Source of the DNA: Streptomyces sp. ITFR-21
GTDB lineage: Bacteria; Actinomycetota; Actinomycetes; Streptomycetales; Streptomycetaceae
DNA length: 64,000 nt
Direction of reading: 5' to 3'
Assembly (NCBI RefSeq): GCF_031844685.1
Contig: NZ_CP134605.1
Location: 4,771,001 to 4,835,000, forward strand
Shown here: one piece after another, positions 26,901 to 34,040 of the stretch
Layout of the letters: every line of letters starts with the position of its first letter
Position numbering within the stretch: the stretch's first letter is position 1
The notes under the pieces: model-generated
What the model saw: only the letters and a program-made list of their open reading frames with translations
Told to the model about the DNA's origin: nothing
Databases searched by the model: none
Made by a program: the position numbers and the translations under genes

Positions 26901-27355
26901 CCCGCCCGCTCTTCGGCCCCGAGGACCTCCCCGGCGTCGAGCCCGGCGACGACATCGCCGACGAGCACGACCTCACCGCCCTCAAGGACGCCTTCCTCCG
27001 CACGCCCTATGCCGACCGGCCCCCGTACCGGGTGGAGGAGCCTTTCCACATCACCCTGGCCGGGCGCCTCATCAGGGGCCGTATCGACGCCGTCTACCGC
27101 GACGGCGACGGCTACGACCTGCTGGACTGGAAGACCGGCCGCGACCCGGCGACCGCCGACCCGCTGCAACTCGCCGTCTACCGCCTCGCCTGGGCCGAGC
27201 AGCAGGGCGTCCCGCTGGACCGGGTGGGAGCGGCGTTCCTCCACATCCGCACCGGCGAGGTGGTCCGCCCCTCCGGCCTCCCGGACCGGGCCGCCCTGGA
27301 ACGGCTGCTCGACGGCCCCGGCGTGCGCGACGGCCCCGGCGCCCCGCCGACGTGA
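23903..27355 (+). CDS. adnB: AdnB-type helicase-nuclease subunit
   Basis: Encodes 1150 aa. It is an SF1 motor with Walker A AGAGSGKTT (about 39-47), a standard DEYQDTS motif II, GWRGASVAN, LTAHKSKGLEW and a C-terminal PD-(D/E)XK nuclease (IDAVYRDGD...LLDWKTGR near 1070). Unlike AdnA it lacks the four-Cys clasp. A low-complexity Ala/Gly/Glu insertion lies at about 840-915. The GTG is chosen because upstream codons are composition shadow and homologues begin near ITRPGQLKELLGI. The 190-base gap after adnA is GC-rich, with hairpin potential. The order adnA-adnB is that remembered for Rv3202c-Rv3201c. Confidence 0.9.
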   Translation: MATRITRPGQLKELLGIPFTPEQLACITAPPAPGVIVAGAGSGKTTVMAARVVWLAGTGQVAPEQVLGLTFTNKAAGELSERVRRALVQAGVTDPDPLPPGPGEAEQPPGEALISTYHAFAGRLLKDHGMRIGLEPTARLLADATRYQLAARVLRSAPGPYPALTKGLPALVADLLALSGELSEHLVPAERLRAYDTGLAAELAAFDPADRGFAWVRDVQQAVAGRRDLAELAAAYRQEKQRRELLDFGDQIALSAALAQERPEVGAILREQYRVVLLDEYQDTSVAQRLLLAGLFGGGTGHPVTAVGDPCQAIYGWRGASVANLDEFPRHFPYADGRPADRYALQENRRSGGRLLDLANTLAAELRARHEGVRALRPAPGAEREGQVRCALLTTQEEETRWLADSVAHLVATGTPPGEIAVLCRTAGRFAEIHAALVARDVPVEVVGLSGLLHLPEVADLVATCEVLHDPTANASLVRLLTGPRWRIGPRDLALLGRRARQLVRSGGGASGNADPLAAAVEGTDPAEVVSLADALETFLDAEPGDELPFSAEARVRFARLAAETRELRRALADPLMDVLHRVLAATGLDVELSASPHALAARRRETLHSFLDVAAGFAALDGEATLLAFLGFLHTAVQYEKGLDSSLPGGENTVKVLTAHKSKGLEWDVVVVPGLVAKGFPSERGRELWPVNAKVLPHGLRGDAATLPDVPEWTKAGLDAFRAAMKEHQRIEELRLGYVTFTRPRSLLLGSGHWWGPTQKARFGPSAFLEALREHCEAGNGEIDHWAPEPGEEEANPALDAVAERPWPLPLDPEALGMRRRAAKSVLAHLDGLRDAGVPGPRRARDARETQEAAGPAGGEAGAVGSAPAAGSAPQEGEGAAAAATEGARTADGAAGRQTADGTAGVDDEGAEGLVPEEARLVAAWDRDLDALAGELRRARATVRDVPLPASLTATQLMRLAADPDGLARELARPLPRPPTPAIRRGTRFHAWVESRFDTRPLFGPEDLPGVEPGDDIADEHDLTALKDAFLRTPYADRPPYRVEEPFHITLAGRLIRGRIDAVYRDGDGYDLLDWKTGRDPATADPLQLAVYRLAWAEQQGVPLDRVGAAFLHIRTGEVVRPSGLPDRAALERLLDGPGVRDGPGAPPT

Positions 27356-27487
27356 CGGACGCCCCAGGACGCCGGGCAGGCGTCCCGGGACAGCGCGCGA
27401 GGAGGCGGCGCGTCGGGGCCGTCGCGCGGCGTGGCCGGGCCGCCTCCCGCGCCACAGGGCGCCGGTCGGCCGCCCCCGGCGGGCGGT

Positions 27488-27493
27488 TAGGCT
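27488..27493 (+). promoter_or_regulatory. -10-like TAGGCT, leaderless start of M20 peptidase
   Basis: TAGGCT, 7 bases, then the ATG at 27501; no Shine-Dalgarno sequence. Confidence 0.5.
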
Positions 27494-27500
27494 CGTACCC

Positions 27501-28973
27501 ATGAGCCCGACCCCGGACAACGACGTCCCGGACCCCGCGGTGCGGGCGTATCTCGACGCCCACCGCACGGACTTCCTGGACGACCTCGCGGAGTGGCTCC
27601 GCATCCCCTCCGTCTCCGCGGACCCCGAACGGGCCGGCGACCTGCTCCGCAGCGCGCAGTGGCTGGCCGCCGCGCTCCGCCGCACCGGCTTCCCGGTCGC
27701 CGAGGTCTGGCCGACCTCCGGCGCCCCCGCGGTGTTCGCGCAGTGGCCCAGCGGCGAGCCGGACGCGCCCACCGTCCTGGTCTACGGCCACCACGACGTC
27801 CAGCCCGCCGCCCGGTCCGACGGCTGGCGGCACGACCCCTTCGAGCCGGTGGCCAGGGACGGCCGGCTCTACGCCCGCGGCGCCGCCGACGACAAGGGCC
27901 AGGTCCTGCTGCACACCCTGGCCCTGCGCGCGCACCTGGCCGCGACCGGTCGCACGGCGCCCGCCGTCAACGTGAAACTGCTCGTCGAAGGCGAGGAGGA
28001 GTCCGGCTCGCCGCACTTCACCGAGCTGGTCGGCGCCCGCGCCGAGCGACTGGCCTGCGACACGGTGGTCGTCTCGGACACCGGCATGTGGTCGGAGGAC
28101 ACCCCGACCGTCTGCACCGGGATGCGCGGGCTGGTCGACGGCCGGCTCCTGCTGTACGGGCCCGACCAGGACATCCACTCCGGCTCCTTCGGCGGCGGCG
28201 TGCCCAACCCCGCGACCGAGGCGGCCCGGCTGGTCGCGGCCCTGCACGACGAGGACCGCCGGGTCGCCGTCCCCGGCTTCTACGACGGCGTGGTGGAGCT
28301 GACCGACCGGGAGCGGGAGCTGTTCGCCGAGCTGCCCTTCGACGAGGCCGCCTGGCTGCGTGCCGCGGCGTCCCACGCCGTCCTCGGCGAGCGCGGCCAC
28401 ACCACCCTGGAACGCGTCTGGGCCCGGCCCACCGCGGAGGTCAACGGCATCCACAGCGGCTACGGCGGCCCCGGCGGCAAGACCGTCATCCCGGCCACCG
28501 CCGAGGTGGCGTTCTCCTTCCGGCTGGTGGCGGGCCAGGACACCGCCCGGATCCGGCGGCTCTTCACGGACTGGGTGGCCGAGCGGCTGCCCGCCGGCAT
28601 CCGGCACCGGCTCGACTTCTGGGGCGGCGGCACCCGGCCGTGCCTGACGCCGCTCGACCATCCCGCGCTGCGCTCGCTGGTACGGGCGATGAGCCGCGCC
28701 TTCGGGCAGCCGGTCCGCTTCACCCGGGAGGGCGGCTCGGGGCCGGCCGCGGACCTCCAGGACGTTTTGGGCGCTCCCGTGCTCTTCCTGGGAATTTCCG
28801 TGCCGTCCGACGGTTGGCATTCGGTGGACGAGAAGGTGGAGCTGGACCTGCTCTTCAAAGGAGCGGAGACGGCCGCCTATCTGTGGGCGGAGCTGGCCGT
28901 GGGCCGGGGTCCGGGTCCGGGTCCGGAGACGGGCGGCGCTTCGGAGCCGGCCGCGGATCCGGAGACGGCGTGA
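27501..28973 (+). CDS. M20-family dipeptidase/metallopeptidase
   Basis: Encodes 490 aa. It is a co-catalytic zinc peptidase of the M20 (ArgE/DapE/CPG2/carnosinase-like) family: YGHHDVQPA supplies the first metal His and catalytic Asp, GAADDKGQ the bridging Asp, EGEEESGS the Glu pair, and SDTGMWS a further ligand region. A lid/dimerisation domain covers about 210-370. It is cytosolic, with no signal peptide, and probably cleaves dipeptides; the exact substrate is unknown. The stop overlaps the start of a small following ORF as GTGA. Confidence 0.93.
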   Translation: MSPTPDNDVPDPAVRAYLDAHRTDFLDDLAEWLRIPSVSADPERAGDLLRSAQWLAAALRRTGFPVAEVWPTSGAPAVFAQWPSGEPDAPTVLVYGHHDVQPAARSDGWRHDPFEPVARDGRLYARGAADDKGQVLLHTLALRAHLAATGRTAPAVNVKLLVEGEEESGSPHFTELVGARAERLACDTVVVSDTGMWSEDTPTVCTGMRGLVDGRLLLYGPDQDIHSGSFGGGVPNPATEAARLVAALHDEDRRVAVPGFYDGVVELTDRERELFAELPFDEAAWLRAAASHAVLGERGHTTLERVWARPTAEVNGIHSGYGGPGGKTVIPATAEVAFSFRLVAGQDTARIRRLFTDWVAERLPAGIRHRLDFWGGGTRPCLTPLDHPALRSLVRAMSRAFGQPVRFTREGGSGPAADLQDVLGAPVLFLGISVPSDGWHSVDEKVELDLLFKGAETAAYLWAELAVGRGPGPGPETGGASEPAADPETA

Positions 28974-29143
28974 GCGCGGGCGGCGCGAAGCCCGCGGTCC
29001 CCGCGGAAGCCGCGCGGTCCGGGGCCGCCGCGCAGGCCGCGGGGTCTGCGGGGTCTGCGCGGCCTGCGGAGACCCCGGAGCCCGGGAAGCTCATGAAGTC
29101 CGACAATTCCATGATTTCGACGAGGAGCAGGAAGCAGCCTTGA
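28970..29143 (+). CDS. Possible 57-residue small ORF coupled to nudC
   Basis: A GTG overlapping the peptidase stop opens a 57-codon frame: about 40 Ala/Gly/Pro-rich residues followed by LMKSDNSMISTRSRKQP. The DNA of this last part (29092-29143) is distinctly less GC-rich than its surroundings. The TGA overlaps the nudC TTG start. No family is recognised. It could be a coupling ORF or merely a read-through frame; the unusual base composition of its end suggests a conserved element of some kind. Confidence 0.35.
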   Translation: MSAGGAKPAVPAEAARSGAAAQAAGSAGSARPAETPEPGKLMKSDNSMISTRSRKQP

Positions 29144-30087
29144 CCGGACGTCTCGACACGACAGCCCAGCCGCTGGCCCTCACCCATGTGGGTGTGGACC
29201 GCGCCGCGCACCACCGCCTCGACGAGGCGTGGCTGGCGGCGGCCTGGAGCCACCCCACGACCCGGGTGTTCGTGGTCTCCGGCGGACAGGTGCTGGTCCA
29301 GGACAGCGACGACGGCCGCACCGAACTCGTCATGACCCCGGCCTTCGACGCCCCCGAGACCGAGATGCACCGCTACTTCCTGGGCATCGACCGGACCGAC
29401 GGCGTGCGCTACTTCGCCCTCCAGAAGGACGCGCTGCCCGGCCGGATGGACGAGGAGGCCCGCCCGGCGGGCCTGCGCGAGATCGGCGGCCTCCTCTCGC
29501 CCCTCCAGTCCGGCCTGATGGTGCACGCGGTGGCCCTGGAGAACTGGCAGCGCCTGCACCGCTTCTGCTCCCGCTGCGGCGAACGCACCGTCATCGCCGC
29601 CGCGGGCCACATCCGCCGCTGCCCGGCCTGCGGCGCCGAGCACTACCCGCGCACCGACCCCGCGGTGATCATGCTGGTCACCGACGAGGAGGACCGCGCG
29701 CTGCTCGGCCGGCAGGTCCACTGGCCGGAGGGCCGCTTCTCCACCCTGGCCGGCTTCGTCGAGCCCGGTGAGTCCATCGAGGCCGCGGTACGCCGGGAGG
29801 TCCTGGAGGAGGCGGGCATCGTGGTCGGCGAGGTGGAGTACGTCGCCAGCCAGCCCTGGCCGTTCCCGTCCAGCCTGATGCTCGGCTTCATGGCCCGCGC
29901 CACCACCTCCGAGATCGACGTCGACGGCGAGGAGATCCACGAGGCCCGCTGGTTCTCCCGCGAGGACCTGCGCGCCGCTTTCGACTCCGGCGAGGTCCTG
30001 CCGCCGTTCGGCATCTCCATCGCGGCCCGGCTGATCGAGCTCTGGTACGGCAAGCCGCTGCCCCGGCAGGGCGGCACGCCGCGCTGA
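29140..30087 (+). CDS. nudC: NAD(+) diphosphatase NudC
   Basis: Encodes 315 aa. Cys143/Cys146 and Cys161/Cys164 form the zinc ribbon that distinguishes NudC; the Nudix box GFVEPGESIEAAVRREVLEE begins near residue 205, and SQPWPFPSS is the SQPWPFPxS motif of NADH pyrophosphatases. It hydrolyses NAD(H) to NMN(H) and AMP and can remove NAD caps from RNA. The TTG start at 29140 has AGGAAG six bases upstream and overlaps the preceding stop as TTGA. It ends at the terminator at 30097-30132. Confidence 0.95.
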   Translation: MTGRLDTTAQPLALTHVGVDRAAHHRLDEAWLAAAWSHPTTRVFVVSGGQVLVQDSDDGRTELVMTPAFDAPETEMHRYFLGIDRTDGVRYFALQKDALPGRMDEEARPAGLREIGGLLSPLQSGLMVHAVALENWQRLHRFCSRCGERTVIAAAGHIRRCPACGAEHYPRTDPAVIMLVTDEEDRALLGRQVHWPEGRFSTLAGFVEPGESIEAAVRREVLEEAGIVVGEVEYVASQPWPFPSSLMLGFMARATTSEIDVDGEEIHEARWFSREDLRAAFDSGEVLPPFGISIAARLIELWYGKPLPRQGGTPR

Positions 30088-30096
30088 CCGCGCACG

Positions 30097-30132
30097 ACCA
30101 GGCCCCCCGCCCGTGCGGGCGGGGGGCCTGGT
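30097..30132. terminator. Bidirectional GC-rich terminator
   Basis: Arms 30097-30113 and 30116-30132 pair perfectly over 17 bp. It lies between convergent nudC and the mycoredoxin gene. Confidence 0.9.
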
Positions 30133-30193
30133 GACGCCGCGCCGCGCGGCACGGAGCGCGCTGTACCGGGGGTCCGGCGGCCGGGAAGCGGGG

Positions 30194-30448
30194 TCAGGCG
30201 GCGAGCGCCTGCTTGACCTGGGCGACCGAAGGGTTGGTGAGAGTCGTGGACGTGCCGGCGGGCGACGAGATCAGCAGCGTGGGCACGGTCTGGTTCCCGT
30301 CGTTGGCCTCCTCCACGATCTTCGCGGACGCCGGGTCCTCCTCGATGTTGATCTCGGTGTACGCGATGCCCTCGCGGTCCAGCTGGGTCTTGAGCCGACG
30401 GCAGAAGCCGCACCAGGAGGTGCTGTACATGGTCACGTTGCCCGACAT
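30194..30448 (-). CDS. mrx1: Mycoredoxin (glutaredoxin-like)
   Basis: Encodes 84 aa. The redox motif Cys13-Gly-Phe-Cys16 is followed by the glutaredoxin elements TVPTLLI (cis-Pro) and the C-terminal helix. Mycoredoxin-1 uses mycothiol to reduce mixed disulfides and partners peroxidases in the actinobacterial cytosol; here Phe replaces the Tyr of the usual CGYC. AGGAGTG precedes the ATG. A perfect sigma-R promoter lies upstream, fitting thiol-stress control. Its position between nudC and uvrD2 agrees with the remembered Rv3198A. Confidence 0.95.
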   Translation of the reverse strand: MSGNVTMYSTSWCGFCRRLKTQLDREGIAYTEINIEEDPASAKIVEEANDGNQTVPTLLISSPAGTSTTLTNPSVAQVKQALAA

Positions 30449-30487
30449 CGGTGTTCACTCCTCGTTCCGGGAATCTGCTACTGCGTG

Positions 30488-30513
30488 AACGCGCGGGGCG
30501 GTCGGCGCATTCC
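30488..30513 (-). promoter_or_regulatory. Sigma-R promoter of mycoredoxin
   Basis: Read on the minus strand: GGAAT (30513-30509), exactly 18 bases, GTT (30490-30488). It matches the sigma-R consensus perfectly and lies 40 bases from the start codon. Confidence 0.8.
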
Positions 30514-30700
30514 GGGGTTCGCCGCGGGCGTCGCGCGCAGGGGCCCGTGGCGGGACGCGGGCCGCGGGCCGGCGGCGCGGGGTGCGCCGGGGTGCCGGGG
30601 AGCGCGCCGGGTGTGCCGCGCCTGGGTGCGCCGGGGGTGCGCCGGGGCGGCCCCCGGGGCTCCGGACGGGGTCCCTGCCGGAGCCCCGCCGGGAAGCGGC

Positions 30701-30709
30701 TGTGGACAA
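30701..30709 (-). promoter_or_regulatory. DnaA-box match upstream of uvrD2
   Basis: TGTGGACAA is the complement of TTGTCCACA, the form preferred by Streptomyces DnaA. It ends 40 bases before the uvrD2 start and 28 bases before its -10-like hexamer. Confidence 0.4.
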
Positions 30710-30736
30710 CTTCTCCGGGCTGTCGGCGCGACCTGG

Positions 30737-30742
30737 CAGAGT
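30737..30742 (+). promoter_or_regulatory. -10-like CAGAGT, leaderless start of uvrD2
   Basis: CAGAGT, 6 bases, then GTG at 30749; no Shine-Dalgarno sequence. Confidence 0.4.
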
Positions 30743-30748
30743 GGCGGG

Positions 30749-33025
30749 GTGACTGCGACAACCCACCACTCGCTCTTCCCCGCGATGCCCGACTCCGCGG
30801 ACGCGGTGCTCGACGGCCTGGACCCCGAGCAGCGCGCCGTCGCCACGGCCCTGCACGGGCCGGTGTGCGTGCTGGCCGGGGCCGGTACCGGCAAGACCCG
30901 GGCGATCACCCACCGGATCGCCTACGGGGTGCGCGCGGGGATACTGCAACCCTCCACCGTGCTCGCGGTGACCTTCACCGCGCGGGCGGCCGGGGAGATG
31001 CGCGGGCGGCTGCGGCAGCTCGGGGCGGGCGGGGTGCAGGCCCGCACCTTCCACTCCGCGGCGCTGCGCCAGCTCCAGTACTTCTGGCCGCGCGCCGTCG
31101 GCGGCGAGCTGCCCCGGCTGGTGGAGCGCAAGGTGCAGCTCGTCGCGGAGGCCGGGGCGCGCTGCCGGATCCGCCTGGACCGCAACGAACTCCGGGACGT
31201 CACCGGCGAGATCGAGTGGTGCAAGGTCACCCAGACCGTCCCCGAGGAGTACCCGGCCGCCGCCGCGAAGACCGGCCGGGACGTGCCCCGCGACCCCGCC
31301 GAGGTGGCCCGTATCTACACCACCTACGAGCAGCTCAAGCGCGACCGCGGGGTGATCGACTTCGAGGACGTGCTGCTGCTCACCGTCGGCGTGCTCCAGG
31401 ACCGCCCCGACGTGGCCGACGCCGTCCGCTCCCAGTACCAGCACTTCGTGGTGGACGAGTACCAGGACGTCAGCCCGCTCCAGCAGCGGCTGCTGGACCT
31501 GTGGCTCGGCGGCCGCAACAACCTCTGCGTGGTCGGCGACGCCTCCCAGACCATCTACTCCTTCACCGGCGCCACCCCCGACTTCCTGCTCGGCTTCCGC
31601 GGCCGTCACCCGGACGCCACCGTCGTCAAGCTCGTCCGGGACTACCGCTCCACCCCCCAGGTGGTGGGCCTCGCCAACGGCCTGCTCGGCAAGGCCCGCG
31701 GCCAGGCCGCCGCCCACCGGCTCGAACTCGTCTCGCAGCGGGAGAGCGGACCCGAGCCCGCCTACACCGAGTACGCCGACGAGCCGGCGGAGGCCGAGGG
31801 CGCCGCCCGCCGGATCAAGCAGCTCATCGACTCCGGGGTGCGGCCCAGCGAGATCGCCGTCCTGTACCGGATCAACGCCCAGTCCGAGGTGTACGAGCAG
31901 GCGCTGGCCGACGCCGGGGTCCCCTACCAGCTGCGCGGCGCCGAGCGGTTCTTCGAACGGCCGGAGGTACGGGAGGCGGGCATGCTGCTGCGCGGCGCCG
32001 CCCGCGCCTCCGCCGACCCCGACGACGCCGGCCAGACCGTCCCGCAGCAGGTGCGGGACGTGCTCAGCTCGCGCGGCTGGGCCTCGGAACCGCCGGCCGG
32101 CTCCGGCGCGGTACGCGACCGGTGGGAATCGCTGGCCGCCCTGGTCCGGCTCTCGGAGGACTTCGCCGCCGCCCGGCCCGCCGCCACGCTCGCGGACTTC
32201 GTCGGCGAACTCGACGAGCGCGCCAACGCCCAGCACGCCCCGACCGTCGAAGGCGTCACCCTGGCATCGCTGCACGCCGCCAAGGGCCTGGAGTGGGACG
32301 CCGTCTTTCTCGTCGGCCTCACCGAGGGCACCTTGCCCATCACCTACGCCAAGACCGACGAGCAGGTCGAGGAGGAGCGCCGGCTGCTCTATGTGGGCGT
32401 CACCCGGGCCCGCTTCCACCTGACCCTGTCCTGGGCGCTGTCCCGCTCTCCCGGCGGGCGCGGCGGCAGGCGCCCCTCCCGCTTCCTGGACGGGCTGCGG
32501 CCCGGTTCGGCGCCCCGCGGCGCCCGCGGCACCGCGGCGGGCGGCAGCGGCGGTGCGGAGCGCGGCCAGGGCGGCGGCCGTAAGCGGCGCGGCCCGGTGC
32601 AGTGCCGCGTGTGCGGGCGCACGCTGTCGGAGGCCGGCGAGATCAAGCTGATGCGCTGCGAGGACTGCCCCTCCGACCTGGACGAGGGTCTTTACGAACG
32701 GCTGCGGGTCTGGCGGGGCGAACAGGCCAAACTGCTCGGGCAGCCCGCCTACTGCGTGTTCACCGACAAGACGCTGCTGGCCATCGCCGAGGTGCAGCCG
32801 TCGGACCAAGCGGAACTGACCTCCATCGCCGGTGTCGGCGCCCGCAAGCTCGACAAGTTCGGGGCGGACGTGCTGGCCCTGGTCGCGGGCGCCGAACCCG
32901 GCGCCGCTGCGGCCTCCGGAGCATCGGGTGAAGCGGAAGACGCGCAGGCCGGGCCCCCGGCGGAGCCCGCCGCGGCGGGTCTCGCGGCGCCCGCCGGATC
33001 CTCCGAAGAAGAAGCCGAAAAATAG
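30749..33025 (+). CDS. uvrD2: ATP-dependent DNA helicase UvrD2
   Basis: Encodes 758 aa. The SF1A motor has Walker A GAGTGKTR (about 44-51), DEYQDVSP, YSFTGA, LHAAKGLEWD and YVGVTRAR. It carries the two features specific to UvrD2 rather than UvrD1: a tetracysteine module (CRVC...CEDC, about 619-640) linking the motor to a C-terminal HRDC-like domain (about 660-735). It acts in DNA replication or repair. The GTG at 30749 is chosen; the longer open frame upstream is composition shadow. The last 35 residues are an Ala/Pro/Glu-rich tail, and its end contains the wblC promoter. Confidence 0.95.
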   Translation: MTATTHHSLFPAMPDSADAVLDGLDPEQRAVATALHGPVCVLAGAGTGKTRAITHRIAYGVRAGILQPSTVLAVTFTARAAGEMRGRLRQLGAGGVQARTFHSAALRQLQYFWPRAVGGELPRLVERKVQLVAEAGARCRIRLDRNELRDVTGEIEWCKVTQTVPEEYPAAAAKTGRDVPRDPAEVARIYTTYEQLKRDRGVIDFEDVLLLTVGVLQDRPDVADAVRSQYQHFVVDEYQDVSPLQQRLLDLWLGGRNNLCVVGDASQTIYSFTGATPDFLLGFRGRHPDATVVKLVRDYRSTPQVVGLANGLLGKARGQAAAHRLELVSQRESGPEPAYTEYADEPAEAEGAARRIKQLIDSGVRPSEIAVLYRINAQSEVYEQALADAGVPYQLRGAERFFERPEVREAGMLLRGAARASADPDDAGQTVPQQVRDVLSSRGWASEPPAGSGAVRDRWESLAALVRLSEDFAAARPAATLADFVGELDERANAQHAPTVEGVTLASLHAAKGLEWDAVFLVGLTEGTLPITYAKTDEQVEEERRLLYVGVTRARFHLTLSWALSRSPGGRGGRRPSRFLDGLRPGSAPRGARGTAAGGSGGAERGQGGGRKRRGPVQCRVCGRTLSEAGEIKLMRCEDCPSDLDEGLYERLRVWRGEQAKLLGQPAYCVFTDKTLLAIAEVQPSDQAELTSIAGVGARKLDKFGADVLALVAGAEPGAAAASGASGEAEDAQAGPPAEPAAAGLAAPAGSSEEEAEK

Positions 33026-33056
33026 TTTGCGCATCCCGCGGAAGTCCCCATAGCCT
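33018..33056 (+). promoter_or_regulatory. wblC promoter with WhiB7-type AT box
   Basis: AAAAAT (33018-33023), 3 bases, TTGCGC (33027-33032), 18 bases, TAGCCT (33051-33056). WhiB7/WblC proteins activate sigma-A-type promoters through an AT-rich box about three bases upstream of the -35, so this layout fits autoactivation. The AT box overlaps the stop codon of uvrD2. Transcription would begin near 33063, giving a leader of about 615 bases before wblC. Confidence 0.7.
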
Positions 33057-33162
33057 TCCTGAGCACGAACGGGAACGGCCCTTCCAAGAGTCCGCCCGAG
33101 CGTGATGTACTAACCGAGTACGGTTCACCGCCCTTACGAGACGCCGAGAGGAGGCGACCCCG

Positions 33163-33525
33163 ATGATCAGCCTGATGACCACCGCCAAAATGACCGATCG
33201 TTCGGTCATCGCCGCCTGCCCGCTCGGCATGTCGCTGCGGGACACCGGTCTGTCCGCCACCTCCCTGGTCATGCCGGCACTGCCCGTGCGTGACCGGAGC
33301 GAGCGACCGATCCAGGCGTCCGCGGTAGCGGCGGCAGCGGCACAGGCGTCGGCCTATGCCTTTGCGGCGGCGGCCAACGGCGCCGGCGCCGGTACCGCCA
33401 AGGGCGCGAACGCCGCCAATGGACAGGCGCTCAACGGACACGCGTTCACCGAACAGCAGAAGACGCAGCAGCACGGTACGAAGTGGGCCTTCCGCGGGCT
33501 CGAACCCTGGAGTGATCCAGCCTGA
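33163..33525 (+). CDS. wblC upstream regulatory ORF (uORF)
   Basis: A 120-codon frame starts at an ATG preceded by GAGAGGAGG nine bases upstream, the best ribosome site in the area. The product begins MISLMTTAKMTDRSVIA, has a long Ala-rich middle (about 52-85) and ends LEPWSDPA. It lies wholly in the leader of wblC, its stop codon 23 bases before an intrinsic terminator, exactly as a ribosome-sensing attenuator requires: stalled translation under antibiotics would allow read-through into wblC. A WhiB7-type uORF is established for mycobacteria and reported for Streptomyces wblC. The peptide may have no function of its own. Confidence 0.8.
   Translation: MISLMTTAKMTDRSVIAACPLGMSLRDTGLSATSLVMPALPVRDRSERPIQASAVAAAAAQASAYAFAAAANGAGAGTAKGANAANGQALNGHAFTEQQKTQQHGTKWAFRGLEPWSDPA
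33190..33209 (+). repeat. Perfect 8-bp hairpin inside the wblC uORF
   Basis: ATGACCGA (33190-33197), loop TCGT, TCGGTCAT (33202-33209). It lies at uORF codons 10-16, where a ribosome would melt it, so it may be one state of the leader's folding switch. Confidence 0.5.
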
Positions 33526-33548
33526 CAGCGCATCAGGTCGGCACCTCA

Positions 33549-33593
33549 GGGCCGCGGAATCCCAGACCGGGATCCGCGGCCCTTCTGTTTTCT
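33549..33593 (+). terminator. Intrinsic attenuator terminator before wblC
   Basis: GGGCCGCGGA(A)TCCC pairs with GGGATCCGCGGCCC (14 pairs, one bulged A), followed by TTCTGTTTTCT. A true T tract is rare in this window. It lies between the uORF stop and the wblC start. Confidence 0.85.
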
Positions 33594-33677
33594 CCAGCCG
33601 GCTTCCCGTCCCGCCCGGACAGGAAGCACCGAAGCCCGGCCGACCGGCCGGACCGACAGACGAGGAACGAACCAACC

Positions 33678-34040
33678 GTGCACATCACCCAGCACGAAAC
33701 GTCCGGACCCAACCCCGACCTGAGCCACCCTCCCGCCCAGCCTCCCTCGGAGACCACCTTGCTGCCCCTCACCGAACTCGACGACGAGATCGAGCGACTC
33801 GGCGTGCCCGTCCCGTGCCGGACCTACGACCCCGAGGTCTTCTTCGCGGAGTCCCCGGCCGACGTCGAGTACGCCAAGTCCCTTTGTCAGACCTGCCCGG
33901 TCCGCGAAGCCTGTCTCGCCGGTGCCAAGGACCGCCGCGAACCCTGGGGTGTCTGGGGCGGCGAGCTGTTCATCCAGGGTGTGGTCGTACCCCGCAAGCG
34001 GCCCCGCGGTCGCCCGCGCAAGAACGCGGTCGCGGCATGA
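33678..34040 (+). CDS. wblC: WhiB-family regulator WblC/WhiB7
   Basis: Encodes 120 aa. Cys47, Cys70, Cys73 and Cys79 ligate the [4Fe-4S] cluster; GVWGG (91-95) is the WhiB sigma-binding turn, and the C-terminal RGRPRK (110-115) is the AT-hook that marks the WhiB7/WblC subfamily. It partners the principal sigma factor to switch on intrinsic resistance genes after ribosome-targeting antibiotics. The GTG at 33678 fits the family's length. Regulation is by an AT-box promoter, a uORF and an intrinsic terminator upstream. The stop overlaps the next gene as ATGA. Confidence 0.97.
   Translation: MHITQHETSGPNPDLSHPPAQPPSETTLLPLTELDDEIERLGVPVPCRTYDPEVFFAESPADVEYAKSLCQTCPVREACLAGAKDRREPWGVWGGELFIQGVVVPRKRPRGRPRKNAVAA

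Larger units (their letters stand above)
30449..30748. other. Divergent control region between mycoredoxin and uvrD2
   Basis: Exactly 300 bases hold the sigma-R promoter of mrx1 (minus strand), a DnaA-box match (30701-30709) and the -10-like element of uvrD2 (30737-30742). The middle (about 30575-30650) is an irregular repeat of GTGCGCCGGGG-type units. No convincing gene is present. Confidence 0.6.

Noticed and set aside
24476..27772. A 1098-codon open frame on the minus strand
   Set aside because: It is antisense to adnB, whose helicase motifs are unambiguous.
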